NCBI GenBank assembly: GCA_002914805.1
Contig: JXTB01000157.1
Coordinates: 571,663 to 635,662 of the forward strand
Reading direction: 5' to 3'
Origin: Parasponia andersonii
Lineage: Eukaryota; Streptophyta; Magnoliopsida; Rosales; Cannabaceae
DNA: 64,000 nucleotides
In this document: positions 1 through 12,198 of the stretch, in pieces
Layout of the letters: each line of letters begins with the position of its first letter
How positions within the stretch are numbered: position 1 is the stretch's first letter
Translations under genes and position numbers: made by a program
The notes under the pieces: generated by a model
Seen by the model: only the letters and a program-made list of their open reading frames with translations
Databases searched by the model: none
What the model was told of the DNA's origin: nothing

Positions 1-3000
1 GTTTTTTTTTTTTTATAAGTGGAGAAAATATTTGTGATTTTTTCGAGGGGAATGGCTAGAAAGCTCAAAAAGACAAATTGGGAAAAATAAAGGCAATAAT
101 GAAAAAAATGGTCCCAACAAGAGGCTTAGTGGGTCTACTCCAGGTCTGCCGACACTATTCCAGAGGCATCCGCTGAGTTTTTAAGGTAATTGTTTTTTTG
201 GTGTTAATGTTGCTCATATCTATTAAAAGATTTTATTAATTAAATTACAATATATATATATATATATATATATTTTACAAAGAAAAGACTTGTATATTGT
301 GGTTTGTTAATTGGCAGGTGCTGACCTTGGTTAAATCCCATAAAAAAAGACAACTTGCAACAATATTTCAGGCCCCCCCCCAAAAAAAAAAAGATTAGCT
401 TGGTTGGGACAAAAATGGGCACTCGAATTTCTGTGAATTTTTTTTTATAAACGAGTTTCTGTGAAATTGTTTAAAACAAAAATCGATTTTGTCAAAGTAA
501 TGATGTTTTGATTAATAAAGCAAAAAAAAAAAAAAAAAAAAGTGGGGAGTGTTGTGAATTGATAAAGGGTAAAGGGTCTCTGCTTTATTTGGTGTGGGTT
601 ATGATGTGTAAAAAAGCATGGAATGGATTTTCAAAAAAAAAAAAAAAAAAGAAAAAAAAAAAGCATGGAATGGGTGGCAGCTAAGCTAATAATTTAAATA
701 ATAATTGATTGTAATTATGCAAGAAACTCCACTAGCTTCCCTTTCTTGCGGTAGAATATGAATCATTCTTATTTGACAAGTAACTGCCATTTTGGTGGTT
801 TACTTGTCTCTCATAACTAATATTTTTCGCTTCAAAATATATTAAACCTAGTCTCACTCCAAAATAAATTTTTGAAAAAAAACAATTTGGGTAAGAGTTA
901 ATAGCAATGGTGACAGAGATAAGAGTTTTTGTTTTTCATGTTTTTAATAATTGGGATATGAGAATTGTCACTGGCAATATATTTGACTCATAAATCAGAC
1001 GGATACCCGATCTGACTCTGTTGGAGTGCAGATGAATCGGCAGTTGAGGGAATCCAGAGTGGTTGAATTGTGACTCTGAAACACAAAAAGAGACTCAAAC
1101 TGTCAAAAGCCTGTAACTTTATTATTTTTTATTCTTTTCACTTTTGCCCTCTATAGAAATTTTGAATGTGTCAATCTAATGCTCTAATTATATTTTTGTC
1201 TCATTTTTTTGAATTCCTTTTAATTATATCAAATCATATTTATTGATTCCAGTTTTAGGGTTTTGCTTTTCCTCGTTTTATAAGGAATAATATTATAAAC
1301 ACCAAACGTGTCAATTCATTACTTATAATTCTAATTAATAATTGGATCTCACTTGGTTATCAACCGAAAAATAATTGTAATTAGTTAGTAATAAACTAAT
1401 ATATTATGTAGCATGGCATTATATATTACTTTATAACATTATTTTTTTATAAAACGCGAGAGATTCAAACTTTCAATTTCTATATTCGGAGATATTCAAT
1501 AATGCGCAACAAAAATAATCATAAAAGAAAAGAGTTTATAAGAATAAGAATAAATAAAAAATTATGCCATTATTTTTTTATTTATGTGTGAGATTCTCTA
1601 AAATTTGTGTCACAAATAGATAGAAGTGAACACGTAAATAAATAGAAAATAGAATTTTTTTTTTTAATTTCTATTCTTATTAGTGTCCATTATTGAACAA
1701 AAGCATAACCTAGAGGTGGAATATGATCACTAATCTCATTAGCTTGACCACTTTTGAGAGTCTTGATTACTATAATCTTATCATAATTTTTGGCTGTTTG
1801 TTCCGATGAAATATAATAAGTACACGTATAAATTATGGGCCAGCACTAAGACAAAAAGAAAAAGCAAACATAATCAGTATAATAAAGAGTACAGCTATAG
1901 GCATTAAAAAATTGAGCAATAAAATTTATATAGAATAATATGATATTATTTTCAAACATGTAACTTAAAATATTGTGCTCTTAGTTTGAGAGGAGAATAA
2001 TGTTATAAGCATTAAGTTCGGTTGGCGGAATGAAATTGAATATAATAATAATCGAATAAAAATGAAAAGAAAAAAAAAAAGTTGATTATTTTATTTGATT
2101 GAAATTTTGAAATTAATTATTTATTGTAGTGGGATAAATTGTACTTTGACTAATATATTTTTAATTTTGAATGATTTTTTTTAAATAAATGTTATTAGTA
2201 TCAGAAAAAGAAAATAATTATACTTATGGTAATAATTAAATAGATTAAATTACTAAATATAAAAATAGAATAAATTTTTCGTGATAATAAAATTAATATT
2301 TTAATAATTGTTCATTATTATCTACCATATAAATATAACATATAAAATGTATATTATAAAACAAAAATATACTAATTGGATGATATGAGGAAGGAGATGA
2401 TTTGTAAGTGGTTTAATCATAGATATAGATGCAAGTTTTATAGTTGGTTTAGTTGTAGATATAAAGAAGAATGTGATGATGAGAGAACAAAATGTGTTAA
2501 ATGAGAGGCAAAAAGATAAAAAATGACTAACTTAAGAAAATAGTGACCTTTACATATATTTTTAAGTGTAATTTTAATTCTTTTATTTGATAAAATAATC
2601 ATTATATTGTAAAGACAATTCATAAGTAAAAGTGAAACCAAATAATTAAAAACTATTTTATTCCGTTCCATTACATTTTATTATTATCAATCAAACAGTA
2701 CCTAATGGTGCCTAGCGCTATATGATGTGTCAATCTATTATTGGCTAATTATAATTATAATTCAGGTGGAATTTTTGTGAGACCCAATTTATTAATTAAA
2801 ATCATCTAACGATAGACAGATACGTTATTGTGGTGATTAGTTACCACTTGTGCCCATAACATTGTGAAATAAAGTATAGTTGAAATGCCACATCATTTGG
2901 TATGCATTATTTATTTGGTGTCTATTTTATACGTTGTTAGCATTAAATGTAAAATGGAAATGTTCAAATCCATGCTAAAATCGAAATACTACCGGGTATT

Positions 3001-3684
3001 TAAGGTGCCAAGTATTACACAATGTGTTAGTTTTTTACTGAATGATGGAATAACATTTCTAACGTGACCGAGTGTATTAATTTTATTTTTAGTGAAAAAT
3101 TTACATTTTTACGGTGTTTTGCACCTTAGGTTTTCCATAATATTAATAGTATTATTCAAAAGTAATAAGTAAAAAAAAATAAAAGATAAAAATATCTTTT
3201 TTTTAGGGAGAAAAAAAAAAAAAAAAAAGCCCAACAGGAAGACAGTAATGGAAGTTAAGGGCAGTAGATGGAGCCGTTGGAGGCGGAAATCACGCGTGTG
3301 AATTGTGATAGGGTTGACGTGTACGTGGGTGGCAACTGGCAATGGCAACTGTAACAACTGGAAAGTGGGCTGTTTATGCGCTCTTCGCGTGTGCTTGACG
3401 CATTCCTCACCCGCGTCGAACCAACCCACAGTTTTTTTTAATTTTTTTTTAATACCTCTCCTGTTATTTTCTCTTTGGTTTTTTCCATTTTTCATTTTCT
3501 GCAAAAATGAGGCAATATTAGCAGTACAATACAATTAACAGTGAATAATATATATATATATATATAAAAAAAAAACATGATTAGGAAAGAAAAAGCCGAC
3601 CACACAAATATAATTAACCTTAACCATAATCTTAATAAAAGTTAATTAAAAGGTGAGGAAGAGGAAATGATAATAGGACAGGCT

Positions 3685-3686
<2 letters not shown>
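1..3686. other. AT-rich intergenic DNA with no recognised gene
   Basis: I see no supportable protein gene here. The stretch is AT-rich, with long A and T runs and (TA)n at about 250-272 and 3549-3566. The open frames in it are short and coded by low-complexity tracts. One compact less AT-rich block at about 110-180 contains a 25-codon ATG frame (99-176), noted under findings. The segment 2014-2702 has weakly similar inverted ends and may be a decayed DNA transposon. Confidence 0.6.

Positions 3687-3718
<32 letters not shown>
3687..3718. repeat. (GATA)8 microsatellite
   Basis: Eight tandem GATA units lie upstream of the GAUT4-like gene. They are directly followed by a CT-rich stretch that I take as promoter or leader. 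Such a tract is likely to vary in length between individuals. Confidence 0.9.
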
Positions 3719-3719
<1 letters not shown>

Positions 3720-4197
3720 GACTAACTTTCTCTCTCTTAACACAAAAACAGAACACACAACACTCGTACTCATTCATTCATTCTCTTGTCATTATAATTT
3801 TATGGTCGCCGACTCTCCTGCGTTCAGACCTTCTCACTCTAATCTCTATACTCTATAATCTATACTCTCACACTCACCGTATCGTCTTTTCCCAGATTTT
3901 TTTTTTTTTTGGATTTTTTTAGTCCGAAAAGTGTGATATTTTTCGTGAAAAGTATTAATGTGGTTGAGTTTCAAAATTTGTTCTGAGCCAGAAAAGTAGT
4001 TTCCTTTTTCGCCTGGTTTCTCGTTTAAATAGCGTTTCTTTTTCTTTTTTCTTTAACGTTTATATTTACTGGTAAATTATAATTATAATCCCTCTGTCGG
4101 TGCCGGAGTCTGGCCCTGACCAGTTTTCATTTGTATGTATTTTTGGAAAAAATAAAAATAAAAATTGAAAGTGAGATAAAAGAAGAAATTAGGAAAG
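3719..4197 (+). promoter_or_regulatory. Probable promoter and 5' leader of the GAUT4-like gene
   Basis: The segment between the GATA repeat and the GAUT4 start codon is rich in CT and TC words, for example around 3726-3740 and 3815-3880, as is common in plant core promoters and leaders. No single TATA box stands out and the transcription start cannot be fixed from sequence alone. Confidence 0.4.
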
Positions 4198-7100
4198 ATG
4201 ATGGTTAGGAATGTGGTGATCGGAATGTTGTTTGTGACGGTAATTGCTCCGATTGTTCTTTACACGGATCGACTTGGAACCTTCACTACCTCCTCCTCCT
4301 CCTCCTCCTCCTCCTCCTGTGAGTACCCATTACTGCTTTTCCCCCCTTTTTTTTGCTTCTGGGTCTCTCTCTCTCTCTACATGTATATATATATATATAT
4401 ATATATGAAGCTTATGTGGTTTCATTTCTTGCAGCTTCAAATGAATTTGTTGAAGATGTTACGGCTTTCGTAAGTGTATTTTTGCATTTTTCATTAGAAA
4501 AAAGAAAAAGGGTCTCTCTTCATTTTTCAGTGAGAACGATCTTTTCTTTTTTTTTTTTCCTTCCCTTTTTTGGGTTAAAATTTCTGAATTCTTCATTATT
4601 TCTTGGACCCAGGCTTTCAATGGCGATAGTGGCCGTCTAAATGTGCTTCCTCAGGTTTGTATTTCGCTCGCTTTTTCTCTTTACCATGTTTATCTTCTTT
4701 TCTTCGGCATAAATTTCGCTATTTTCGCGTATAAATTCCAGATCTTTGATATTGAAACCCCCATTTTGAATACAGGAATCGTCTGCTAAAATCAAAGAAC
4801 CGATTGGAGTTGTATATAGTGATAATTCAACCCAATCTCTCCCCAATTCTGGGGAAGCAGTCGAGGAAAGCTCCGCCGTTGGCAACTCTGAACAAGGTAC
4901 TGTTATTACTGTTTTTGGCTTTTTAAATTTGAGTTATTAGTAATGTTTGTCTTAATATGAGTGCTTTTTTTTTTTTTTTTCACTTATATTTGCAATTAGA
5001 GGAATCAAGGGAGCATGCTTCCGCTAGGGTCTTATCTGCTACAAACGATGAAAAGCATTCACAAAGAGATACCACTATCAAACAAGTCACTGATGGGGTT
5101 CAGGAAGGTAATCAGGTAAAGCCTGATGCGGACAGTGAAGGAGAAAGCAAGGAAGAGACCGCCACAGATGCAGAATCGAACGAATTCCATGATGTTTCTG
5201 GCAATACGGTATGCAGTCGTCATTTTTCTGCGATTTTCGTTCGAATTTTTTTGACCCTTCTGGAGCAGTGGGCGTAATTTTGTTCATATTACCCTGATAG
5301 CGTCTTTATATGGTCAGAAATATCCACGTGTGTTATTTAGTTTTTGAGGTCCCGTGTTATAGTCTGCTTTAGTTATTTGACTCATCTGGGTGTTGGAAGT
5401 TGGCTTCTTGTCAGTTTTTGACTATGAAATCGGTTGTTCATATTTTGTTAATCCGTATTTTGGAAAAAAAAAAAAAAAAAAAAAAAAGGAACAAACCTTT
5501 CATGATTGGATTCTTTTGAATTCAAGTGCCGTATAGAATCTGAAGAAACGTAATATTTTTTAAATTAACTTGTTTCTGATGTTTCTTATCCTTATATTAG
5601 AATTACAGGAAATGTTCCTGTGTATTTTGTATTATTTGCTTCTCTCTATTCATTTCTTGCTCTGCCTCCAGGAAGTGAAGCGTGAACAATCCACTGAAAG
5701 GTCTGGCAGAGTTGATAAGAGGGAACCTGCAAAATCTAGACCCGAGAAACAAAATGAGCGAGCAACTATTCCAGATGCTCGTGTAAGGCATCTTAAAGAT
5801 CAGCTTGTCAGAGCAAGAGTGTACCTTTCCCTCCCTGCTACAAGAAACAGCCCCCATTTTACAAGGGAGCTTCGATTGCGAATGAAGGAAGTTCAGCGAG
5901 CACTTGGTGATGCAAGCAGGGATTCTGAGCTCGGAAGGAAGTATGTGTTCCTAACAAATACTCTTATATTGCATGCTGAATGATGCTTATCATTTCTTTT
6001 GTATTACGTGCGTACATATTTTCTGGTGTAGCTGTTGATGTCTTTGTTAACTTCCCTGCATGACATACATCTAGTAACTTCTATAATTATTCAATCTGGC
6101 CATAACATTTTCCTTTTTCTTTTGTCTTTATTCAATTTTATTCTATTTGGTGTACTTATGATTGTTGTAAATGCAGTGCCTATGACAAGTTAAAGGCGAT
6201 GGAGCAGACATTGACTAAAGGAAAGCAAATTCAAGATGACTGTGCTGCTGCGGTGAAGAAGCTACGGGCTATGCTCCATTCGACGGAGGAGCAACTTCGA
6301 GTGCACAAGAAACAGACTTTGTTCTTAACACAATTGACCGCAAAAACACTCCCCAAGGGTCTTCATTGTCTACCCTTGCGTCTTACTACTGAATACTATA
6401 CCTTAAATACTTCTGAGCAGCATTTTCCAAATCAAGATAAATTGGAAGACCCACAGCTGTACCATTATGCTCTATTCTCTGATAATGTATTGGCAGCAGC
6501 GGTTGTTGTAAACTCCACTATTACACATGCTAAGGTATGCATTTTTTGTGATCCTTTGCTTTGTAATCTCTTTTGTACTTTTCTATGATCCCAGAAATTG
6601 AAGTAGAAAACAATGAGGCATTTATGAAATGTCAAAAATTTTGATGATAAGGCTTTTGGTTGACACTCAAACTTGTTAATTGCATGTCATCTTGGCAGGA
6701 TCCTGCAAAGCATGTTTTCCACGTTGTCACAGACAGGCTCAATTATGCTGCAATGAGGATGTGGTTCTTGGTAAATCCACCTGGGAAAGCTACTATTCAA
6801 GTTCAAAACATTGAAGAATTTACATGGTTGAATGCAAGCTATAGTCCAGTGCTCAAGCAGTTGGGTTCACAATCAATGATAGATTATTACTTCAGGACTC
6901 ACCGCGGCCATTCTGATTCAAATTTAAAGTTCCGGAACCCAAAATACTTATCCATTCTTAACCACCTCCGCTTTTACCTGCCAGAGATCTTTCCACAACT
7001 TGACAAGGTGCTGTTCTTGGATGATGATATTGTTGTGCAGAAGGATCTTACTGCCCTTTGGTCTCTTGATTTGAAGGGAAATGTTAATGGGGCTGTAGAA

Positions 7101-7893
7101 ACTTGTGGAGAAAGTTTCCACCGTTTTGACAGGTATCTCAACTTTTCAAATCCTCTCATATCGAAGAATTTTGACCCACATGCTTGTGGATGGGCATATG
7201 GAATGAATATCTTTGATTTGAAGGAATGGAGGAGGCAAAACATCACAGATGTGTACCATACTTGGCAGAAGCTGGTGAGAAATATGTCAAGTTTCTCTTC
7301 TGCATATACATGTCTAATAGGACGTAGTGTGTTCTCTACGTTTCAGAGATTACATATACCATTAAAATTTGAAAAACGTCTGGAAGATATGGAACTTAAA
7401 TAAGAGCTCCATAGTCAGTTAGACATTCAAAAGTTCGTTCAACTTGGTGGATATTTTGGGTTAATCCTCAACATTGATAGCATGTCAGTAGTCAGTGGCT
7501 GGTTCTTGTTGTATATCATAAATACTGTCTTAGCATCATCACAATTATGGTTATTTAATGTTAACCTACTTCCTACTTCTGTTCTAGCTAATTAACTCGA
7601 TTTGTTTTGGTGCCCAGAATCATGACAGGCAATTATGGAAGTTGGGAACCCTGCCACCCGGTCTAATAACATTCTGGAAACGCACTTTTCCACTTGACAA
7701 ATCCTGGCATGTGTTGGGTCTGGGATACAACCCCAGTGTGAGCCAGAAAGACATCGAACGAGCGGCTGTCATACACTACAATGGTAACATGAAACCGTGG
7801 CTTGAGATAGGCATATCCAAGTACCGTAACTACTGGGGAAAGCATGTTGATTATGATCACGTGTATCTGCGAGATTGCAATATCAACCCATAG
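4198..7893 (+). CDS. GAUT4: Galacturonosyltransferase 4-like (GT8 family, pectin synthesis)
   Basis: A Golgi type II membrane glycosyltransferase of family GT8, expected to add galacturonic acid to homogalacturonan. Nine exons join in frame: 4198-4318, 4435-4469, 4613-4654, 4776-4896, 5000-5208, 5672-5940, 6177-6534, 6699-7274 and 7618-7893, giving about 668 residues against about 616 for Arabidopsis GAUT4 from memory. A short basic tail and one membrane segment (about residues 5-22) precede a variable stem carrying a Ser run. A conserved block follows with VRHLKDQL, LRLRMKEVQRAL and KKLRAMLHS. The catalytic part has the metal-binding DDD near residues 493-495 (FLDDDIVVQKDL), a CGWAYGMN motif and a C-terminal HYNGNMKPW. 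The match to Arabidopsis GAUT4 is close throughout, including the C-terminal RDCNINP; GAUT3 is the nearest alternative. The extra length lies in the stem. The first ATG is followed at once by a second. Confidence 0.93.
4291..4318 (+). repeat. (TCC)n coding microsatellite at the end of GAUT4 exon 1
   Basis: A run of TCC units encodes a Ser tract in the stem just after the membrane anchor and ends exactly at the GT donor of intron 1. Length change here would alter the number of Ser residues and could move the splice junction. A (TA)n repeat at about 4383-4406 lies in the same short intron. Confidence 0.8.
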
Positions 7894-9657
7894 TTGGAGC
7901 CCCCTTTTTTTTGCTTGTGGTCTAGTTATCTTCTGAAGGTGGAAGTGTTTCAGGCCATACAAATTTTACAGGTCTGCATCTTTTATCTGTCTAGGCAATT
8001 TTGATTTTTAAAAACTAGAGCCTCTACTTTGATTCTTTTGTATACATTTATTTTTCTTTTTCTTTTTCTTTCTTTTATTTGTCTCAATTAGGCTGGGAAT
8101 GTATCATCGTTTACTTGTCTGCAGAATCCGATGACATTTACATGTAAATAATGGGAACCTTGATATTTTGCCGTATATCTTTAGCGCATGTCTTTCTCCT
8201 TACATAGTGAAAGATTTTACTTCTAAACTAGCTTGAACTCGGTTTCCTTTAAATTATGTTGGTTAGAGAAATAGACTAAACAATATGTTGATCTAAGCTG
8301 AGTTTTGCTAGAAGAGTTTTCTTTTTCAATTATTAATTTGTAGTATGAAGTATGTGACCTCATGGACAAGCTGTAGCATATATATTTCTGAATATTATAT
8401 GCTTTTGTTAATATTAGTATTGTTTGCTAATGGATAAACGAGGCTGTTAACGTTATTTTCTTTGTATTTTTTTTTNGGGGTACTCTGAATGAACACGAAT
8501 ATGGTAGTCAAGTCAATAATGGATGCGATGTCATGTCTATTTTTGAACAAATAAAAAGTAGGGACATTTTCATAAATAGTTAAACATAACTAGCCACGTG
8601 AAAATGGGTTCATGCGCTACCATTTACCCAACATTCCGGTCCCATTCAGCACGGCCATACTGAATTCGAGTACTAACGTGGGTTTTTTTAATTTTCTTTC
8701 TTTTTTCTTTTAAGCGCTTGTCCCGGTTGAGAAACGGTTAAGTTTATGAATCATTGATTATTATATTTCTCGTTGGCAGTGTTAGGTTTATAAAATATTA
8801 AAAGGCAGTGCTGGGCAATATTCGTTCCACATGTGAGTTGCCAGGCTGTCCTTGAGTATGACTATGAGCTTCGAGAATGTTTGTTTCGTGTGATCATATC
8901 TAGGTGTAGGCTTATAGACATGAATCTTTGTATTGGGCTGTGACAACATTGGCCCAACTGGCCCCCCGAATGATATGGTTTGACCCTCTACGCTCTGGCC
9001 TACATAGGAGCAGTTCTAGAAAACATTACTGTAGTGGTTTTTATAGCACCTTCCTTCAGAAATAAACTGCCAAAGAACTGCTTTGAATCTACTACCATCG
9101 ACCCACTTCACTACACTCGATTCTTGGTTCAAATCCGGAGTTGGACTTGGTGATTGGAATGATAAAAAGTTCACCTCTCCATGTTTTTAAAATTTTTTGC
9201 TTAAAAAAAAAAAATGGAAGGAGAACTTGAGAACTTAAGTAGAAGTTATTGGTTTCAATTGCACCAAAAAAAAGGGGGTCAAAATTAGTAATGGTTCTCT
9301 ATAGATTCCTATAGTACTTATTGAACCGGTAGGACCTTATAGGATCTAGTCTATTAATTATAAGTAAGGCCAATTTTTCCAATATATCCAATGGTACTCA
9401 CTGTACAAGTGCGAACTCGTGATTGAGCATATGATAATCTCAAAGTCGGATTACACTAGGTGGTGGGAACACATGTAAGGACATTTTTTTTACATAGTTC
9501 ACGTGCTACGACTTACGTTATATGATACTCCAAATCAATGTTTGCCTCCTCTTCTCACCTAAAAATAGAGACATAGAGACAAAAAAAAAAAAAACATTTA
9601 AAGCACTCTTTTGTCACATATCAAACTTGGAACTCGGAAGAAGTAAAAAAAAAAACC
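7894..9657. other. GAUT4 3' region and intergenic DNA
   Basis: The first few hundred bases after the GAUT4 stop are T-rich and include the likely 3' UTR. The remainder, to the start of the inhibitor gene, holds no supportable gene. An unresolved base (N) sits at 8476 at a T-run/G-run junction. A GGTTCAAATCC word near 9128 resembles a tRNA B box, but no tRNA fold goes with it. Confidence 0.6.
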
Positions 9658-10257
9658 ATGGCCACACATCGGTTTTCTCATTGTCTCCTCTCATTGTTCT
9701 TGGCCATTCTCTCTGTCTTTTCCACTACTATTCAAGCCTCCTCCTCCTCCTCCGGCCGTGCCACCACTATCCTTAAGCCGACCGAATTGGTCGACGGTGT
9801 GTGTAACAAGACCTCCAACTACTCCTTCTGCGTGGAGTCCCTCTACGCCGATCCGCGGACGCCTCGCGCGGACAGCTACGGCCTCGCCTTCGTGGTGTTC
9901 GGCATGTCCTACCTCAATGCCACAGGGACACAAGACCTGATCGCTGAATTGTCCAAGAAGGCAAAGCGCGGTGGCCAACATGACCAACCCTTGCTCACGC
10001 GCCTTCAGAGATGCGGAAAAGACTACGAAAAGGCGGTGTCGGCCCTTGAAATGGCTTACAATGACTTGAACTCGGAGACCTTCTTTGAGCTGGCTGAGAT
10101 GGCCGGTGTTGCCTCGACTTCTGCCGAGGATTGCCAAGCTGGTTTCGAGAAAAGACATCATTCGCCGCCTTTGAGCTTGAGTGCTAGGAATCATGAGTTA
10201 AGAGGTCTTTGTGAAATTTGTGTTGTTGTGTCTAAATTGTTCACAGGTGGAACTTGA
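9658..10257 (+). CDS. Plant invertase / pectin methylesterase inhibitor (PMEI/C-VIF type)
   Basis: A secreted 199-residue inhibitor of the PMEI family, which forms a four-helix bundle and blocks either cell-wall/vacuolar invertase or pectin methylesterase. It is a single exon whose ATG sits in a good plant context (ACCATGGC). Residues 1 to about 26 form a signal peptide. The four conserved disulphide cysteines are C49 and C58 (hairpin) and C119 and C159, with the typical spacing. The tail, LSARNHELRGLCEICVVVSK, is the usual last helix and carries two further Cys (C185, C188). Length is normal. The coding region is clearly more GC-rich than its flanks, as is often so for intronless plant genes. 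The sequence looks closer to inhibitors of fructosidase than to classic PMEIs, but the target cannot be decided without an assay. A candidate polyadenylation signal (AATAAAA) follows near 10309. Confidence 0.88.
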   Translation: MATHRFSHCLLSLFLAILSVFSTTIQASSSSSGRATTILKPTELVDGVCNKTSNYSFCVESLYADPRTPRADSYGLAFVVFGMSYLNATGTQDLIAELSKKAKRGGQHDQPLLTRLQRCGKDYEKAVSALEMAYNDLNSETFFELAEMAGVASTSAEDCQAGFEKRHHSPPLSLSARNHELRGLCEICVVVSKLFTGGT

Positions 10258-12189
10258 TGATCGGATTGTGTTCATAATTTGTATGTTTTTAAATCAGTAT
10301 TAAGAGTTAATAAAATCTCTCAATTGATTTTCATATGGTTGTTGTTAGTGGTTCGTTTTTCAATTTCAGATTGAGTGTTTTAAGTTGATGCTTAGTGCTT
10401 GATTAGTACCATTACCAATATGTTCTAAGCAAAGGGTGAGCATAACAAAATCTTAATTTGATATGTGACAGACTGTAAAGGACGATTATTGAGAAACTTA
10501 TTTTTGACGTTTGTCGACAAGATCAAGAAAAAAGAGCTAGTAATCTGTTTTGTAACGATTCTCTGTTCAAAGTTCAAACAAGAATAATAATTGTATTTGT
10601 GTCGTTTCTTGAGCTCCATAGTAATCTCTTTCTTTCTTGTAGTCCCCACCTATGGACTATCTGAGTCCAGACAATGTTTTTTTTTTTTTATTTTTTTTAT
10701 TTATTGTTATTTTTTAAAAAGATAAAAATAGAAAATATGGTTACTATAATAGTTGTTTTTTTTGGATAATTATAAGTGAGCTCGTAGCTTCTTATTTTGC
10801 AAAAGATGAAAATAGACAACACGGATAAACAAGTTAAAAGACCATATGGAATTTGGATAAATATAAGTGAGCTTGTAGCAGCACATCCATCCAGTGTTAC
10901 CACCAAGACACCAAAGACTAAAGAACCGTACATATTCACGACTTTTACTTCTCTGATCTACTCAAGCGGCAAAATCTATCCTAGCTCAGATTCATCTGAA
11001 AAGTCAACATAATCACACAAAATCAGGAATATCACTTCAATTTGAATTCAAATCTAAATTTTGATTATTTGAATATGATTACTTAATCTCAACATCAATT
11101 GTATTTAACACATTATTTGAAATATTTGTTTCCTTAATTATCGTAAATAATAGCAATATCGTAGGCAAGAGGTTTTAGTCAACCATGAAAATTTAAATAA
11201 AAAAATAAATAAAGATACACGTTGAAACAAAATTAGAGATAGAACCATGTTCTTTACTCTAAATAATAATTAAAAAAAAAAAAAACCAAAAACACGTTCT
11301 TTGGAAATCAAATTGGATGTCGTTTTGGTTAGAAAAACATGCCGTTGTTAACTTGACAACAATCAATCTTTGGGTTCCCATATTTTAATATCTAACAGTT
11401 AAGCTTGATACCGAATTATGTTTTTGCTCAGATTTATTCCATGTGGCCTGAACTATGTTTGTTTGTCTCAATTTTGGACGTTTGCTTCTTAATAAGGATT
11501 GTTTGGTAGACATTATAGGATTGTACTAGATTATTACAATCGAAATCGAAATATTTATTTTAATTTAAGTCACAACCAAATAAAAAATATAAATAATTAA
11601 TACATACCACAATAAGACTTCAACTTTGGCTTCAACCAGCAAAAACAAACTTATTATATACAATTAAAAGCATACACATCAATAAAAATTACAAAAAAAA
11701 GTATATATATTTTTATATATAACTATTTATAAAATTAATTTATCTAGTCGGATTTAGTTTGAATTTGAACATTTTTTTTTCAATTTATAAATTGAACCGA
11801 ACTATTGAGTTCGCTAGTTTTCTTATCCAAATGTGTTAAAATTGTACAAGTTGATCTAGATTAATTGATTTTTACAGTCGACAGTTATTTTGAACATTTC
11901 TGATTATTGTTTAGGGCCGAATTAGGTAATTTAAAAAATGAGACTATTTGAAATATGATAAAGAATAGATATAGGACCCACGTCAAGTTTTTTGGAATAG
12001 AATAGTAAAATAAATAAATAATATGATATGTGAGTATGTTATCCATTTTATTTACGAACATATGATCATAAATTTTATCAAAACAACGTGGGCTTCCACA
12101 AGACGTGATTTAAAAAAAAAAAAAAAACAATGCTTAAAGGTAATTATAAAGCGGGTCCCACGTTTTAAAACACTGTGAATTAGATATGA
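10258..12189. other. AT-rich intergenic DNA after the inhibitor gene
   Basis: No gene is supported. A short imperfect direct repeat (TTTGGATAA-TATAAGTGAGCT) occurs at about 10761-10789 and again at about 10853-10881, inside a segment that may be an old repeat. The rest is A/T tracts. Confidence 0.5.
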
Positions 12190-12198
12190 TTGTTTAAA

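Noticed and set aside
1494-1698. Small inverted-repeat element (TTCAATAATG at one end, its complement at the other)
   Set aside because: Matching words are short and AT-rich, and similarity is not clearly above chance for this composition.
3109-3534. 141-codon minus-strand open frame
   Set aside because: Built largely of homopolymer-coded Phe, Lys and Leu runs, with no family motif, and it ends in AT repeats.
9126-9140. GGTTCAAATCC word resembling a tRNA B box
   Set aside because: No matching A box at the right distance and no cloverleaf arms could be built around it.
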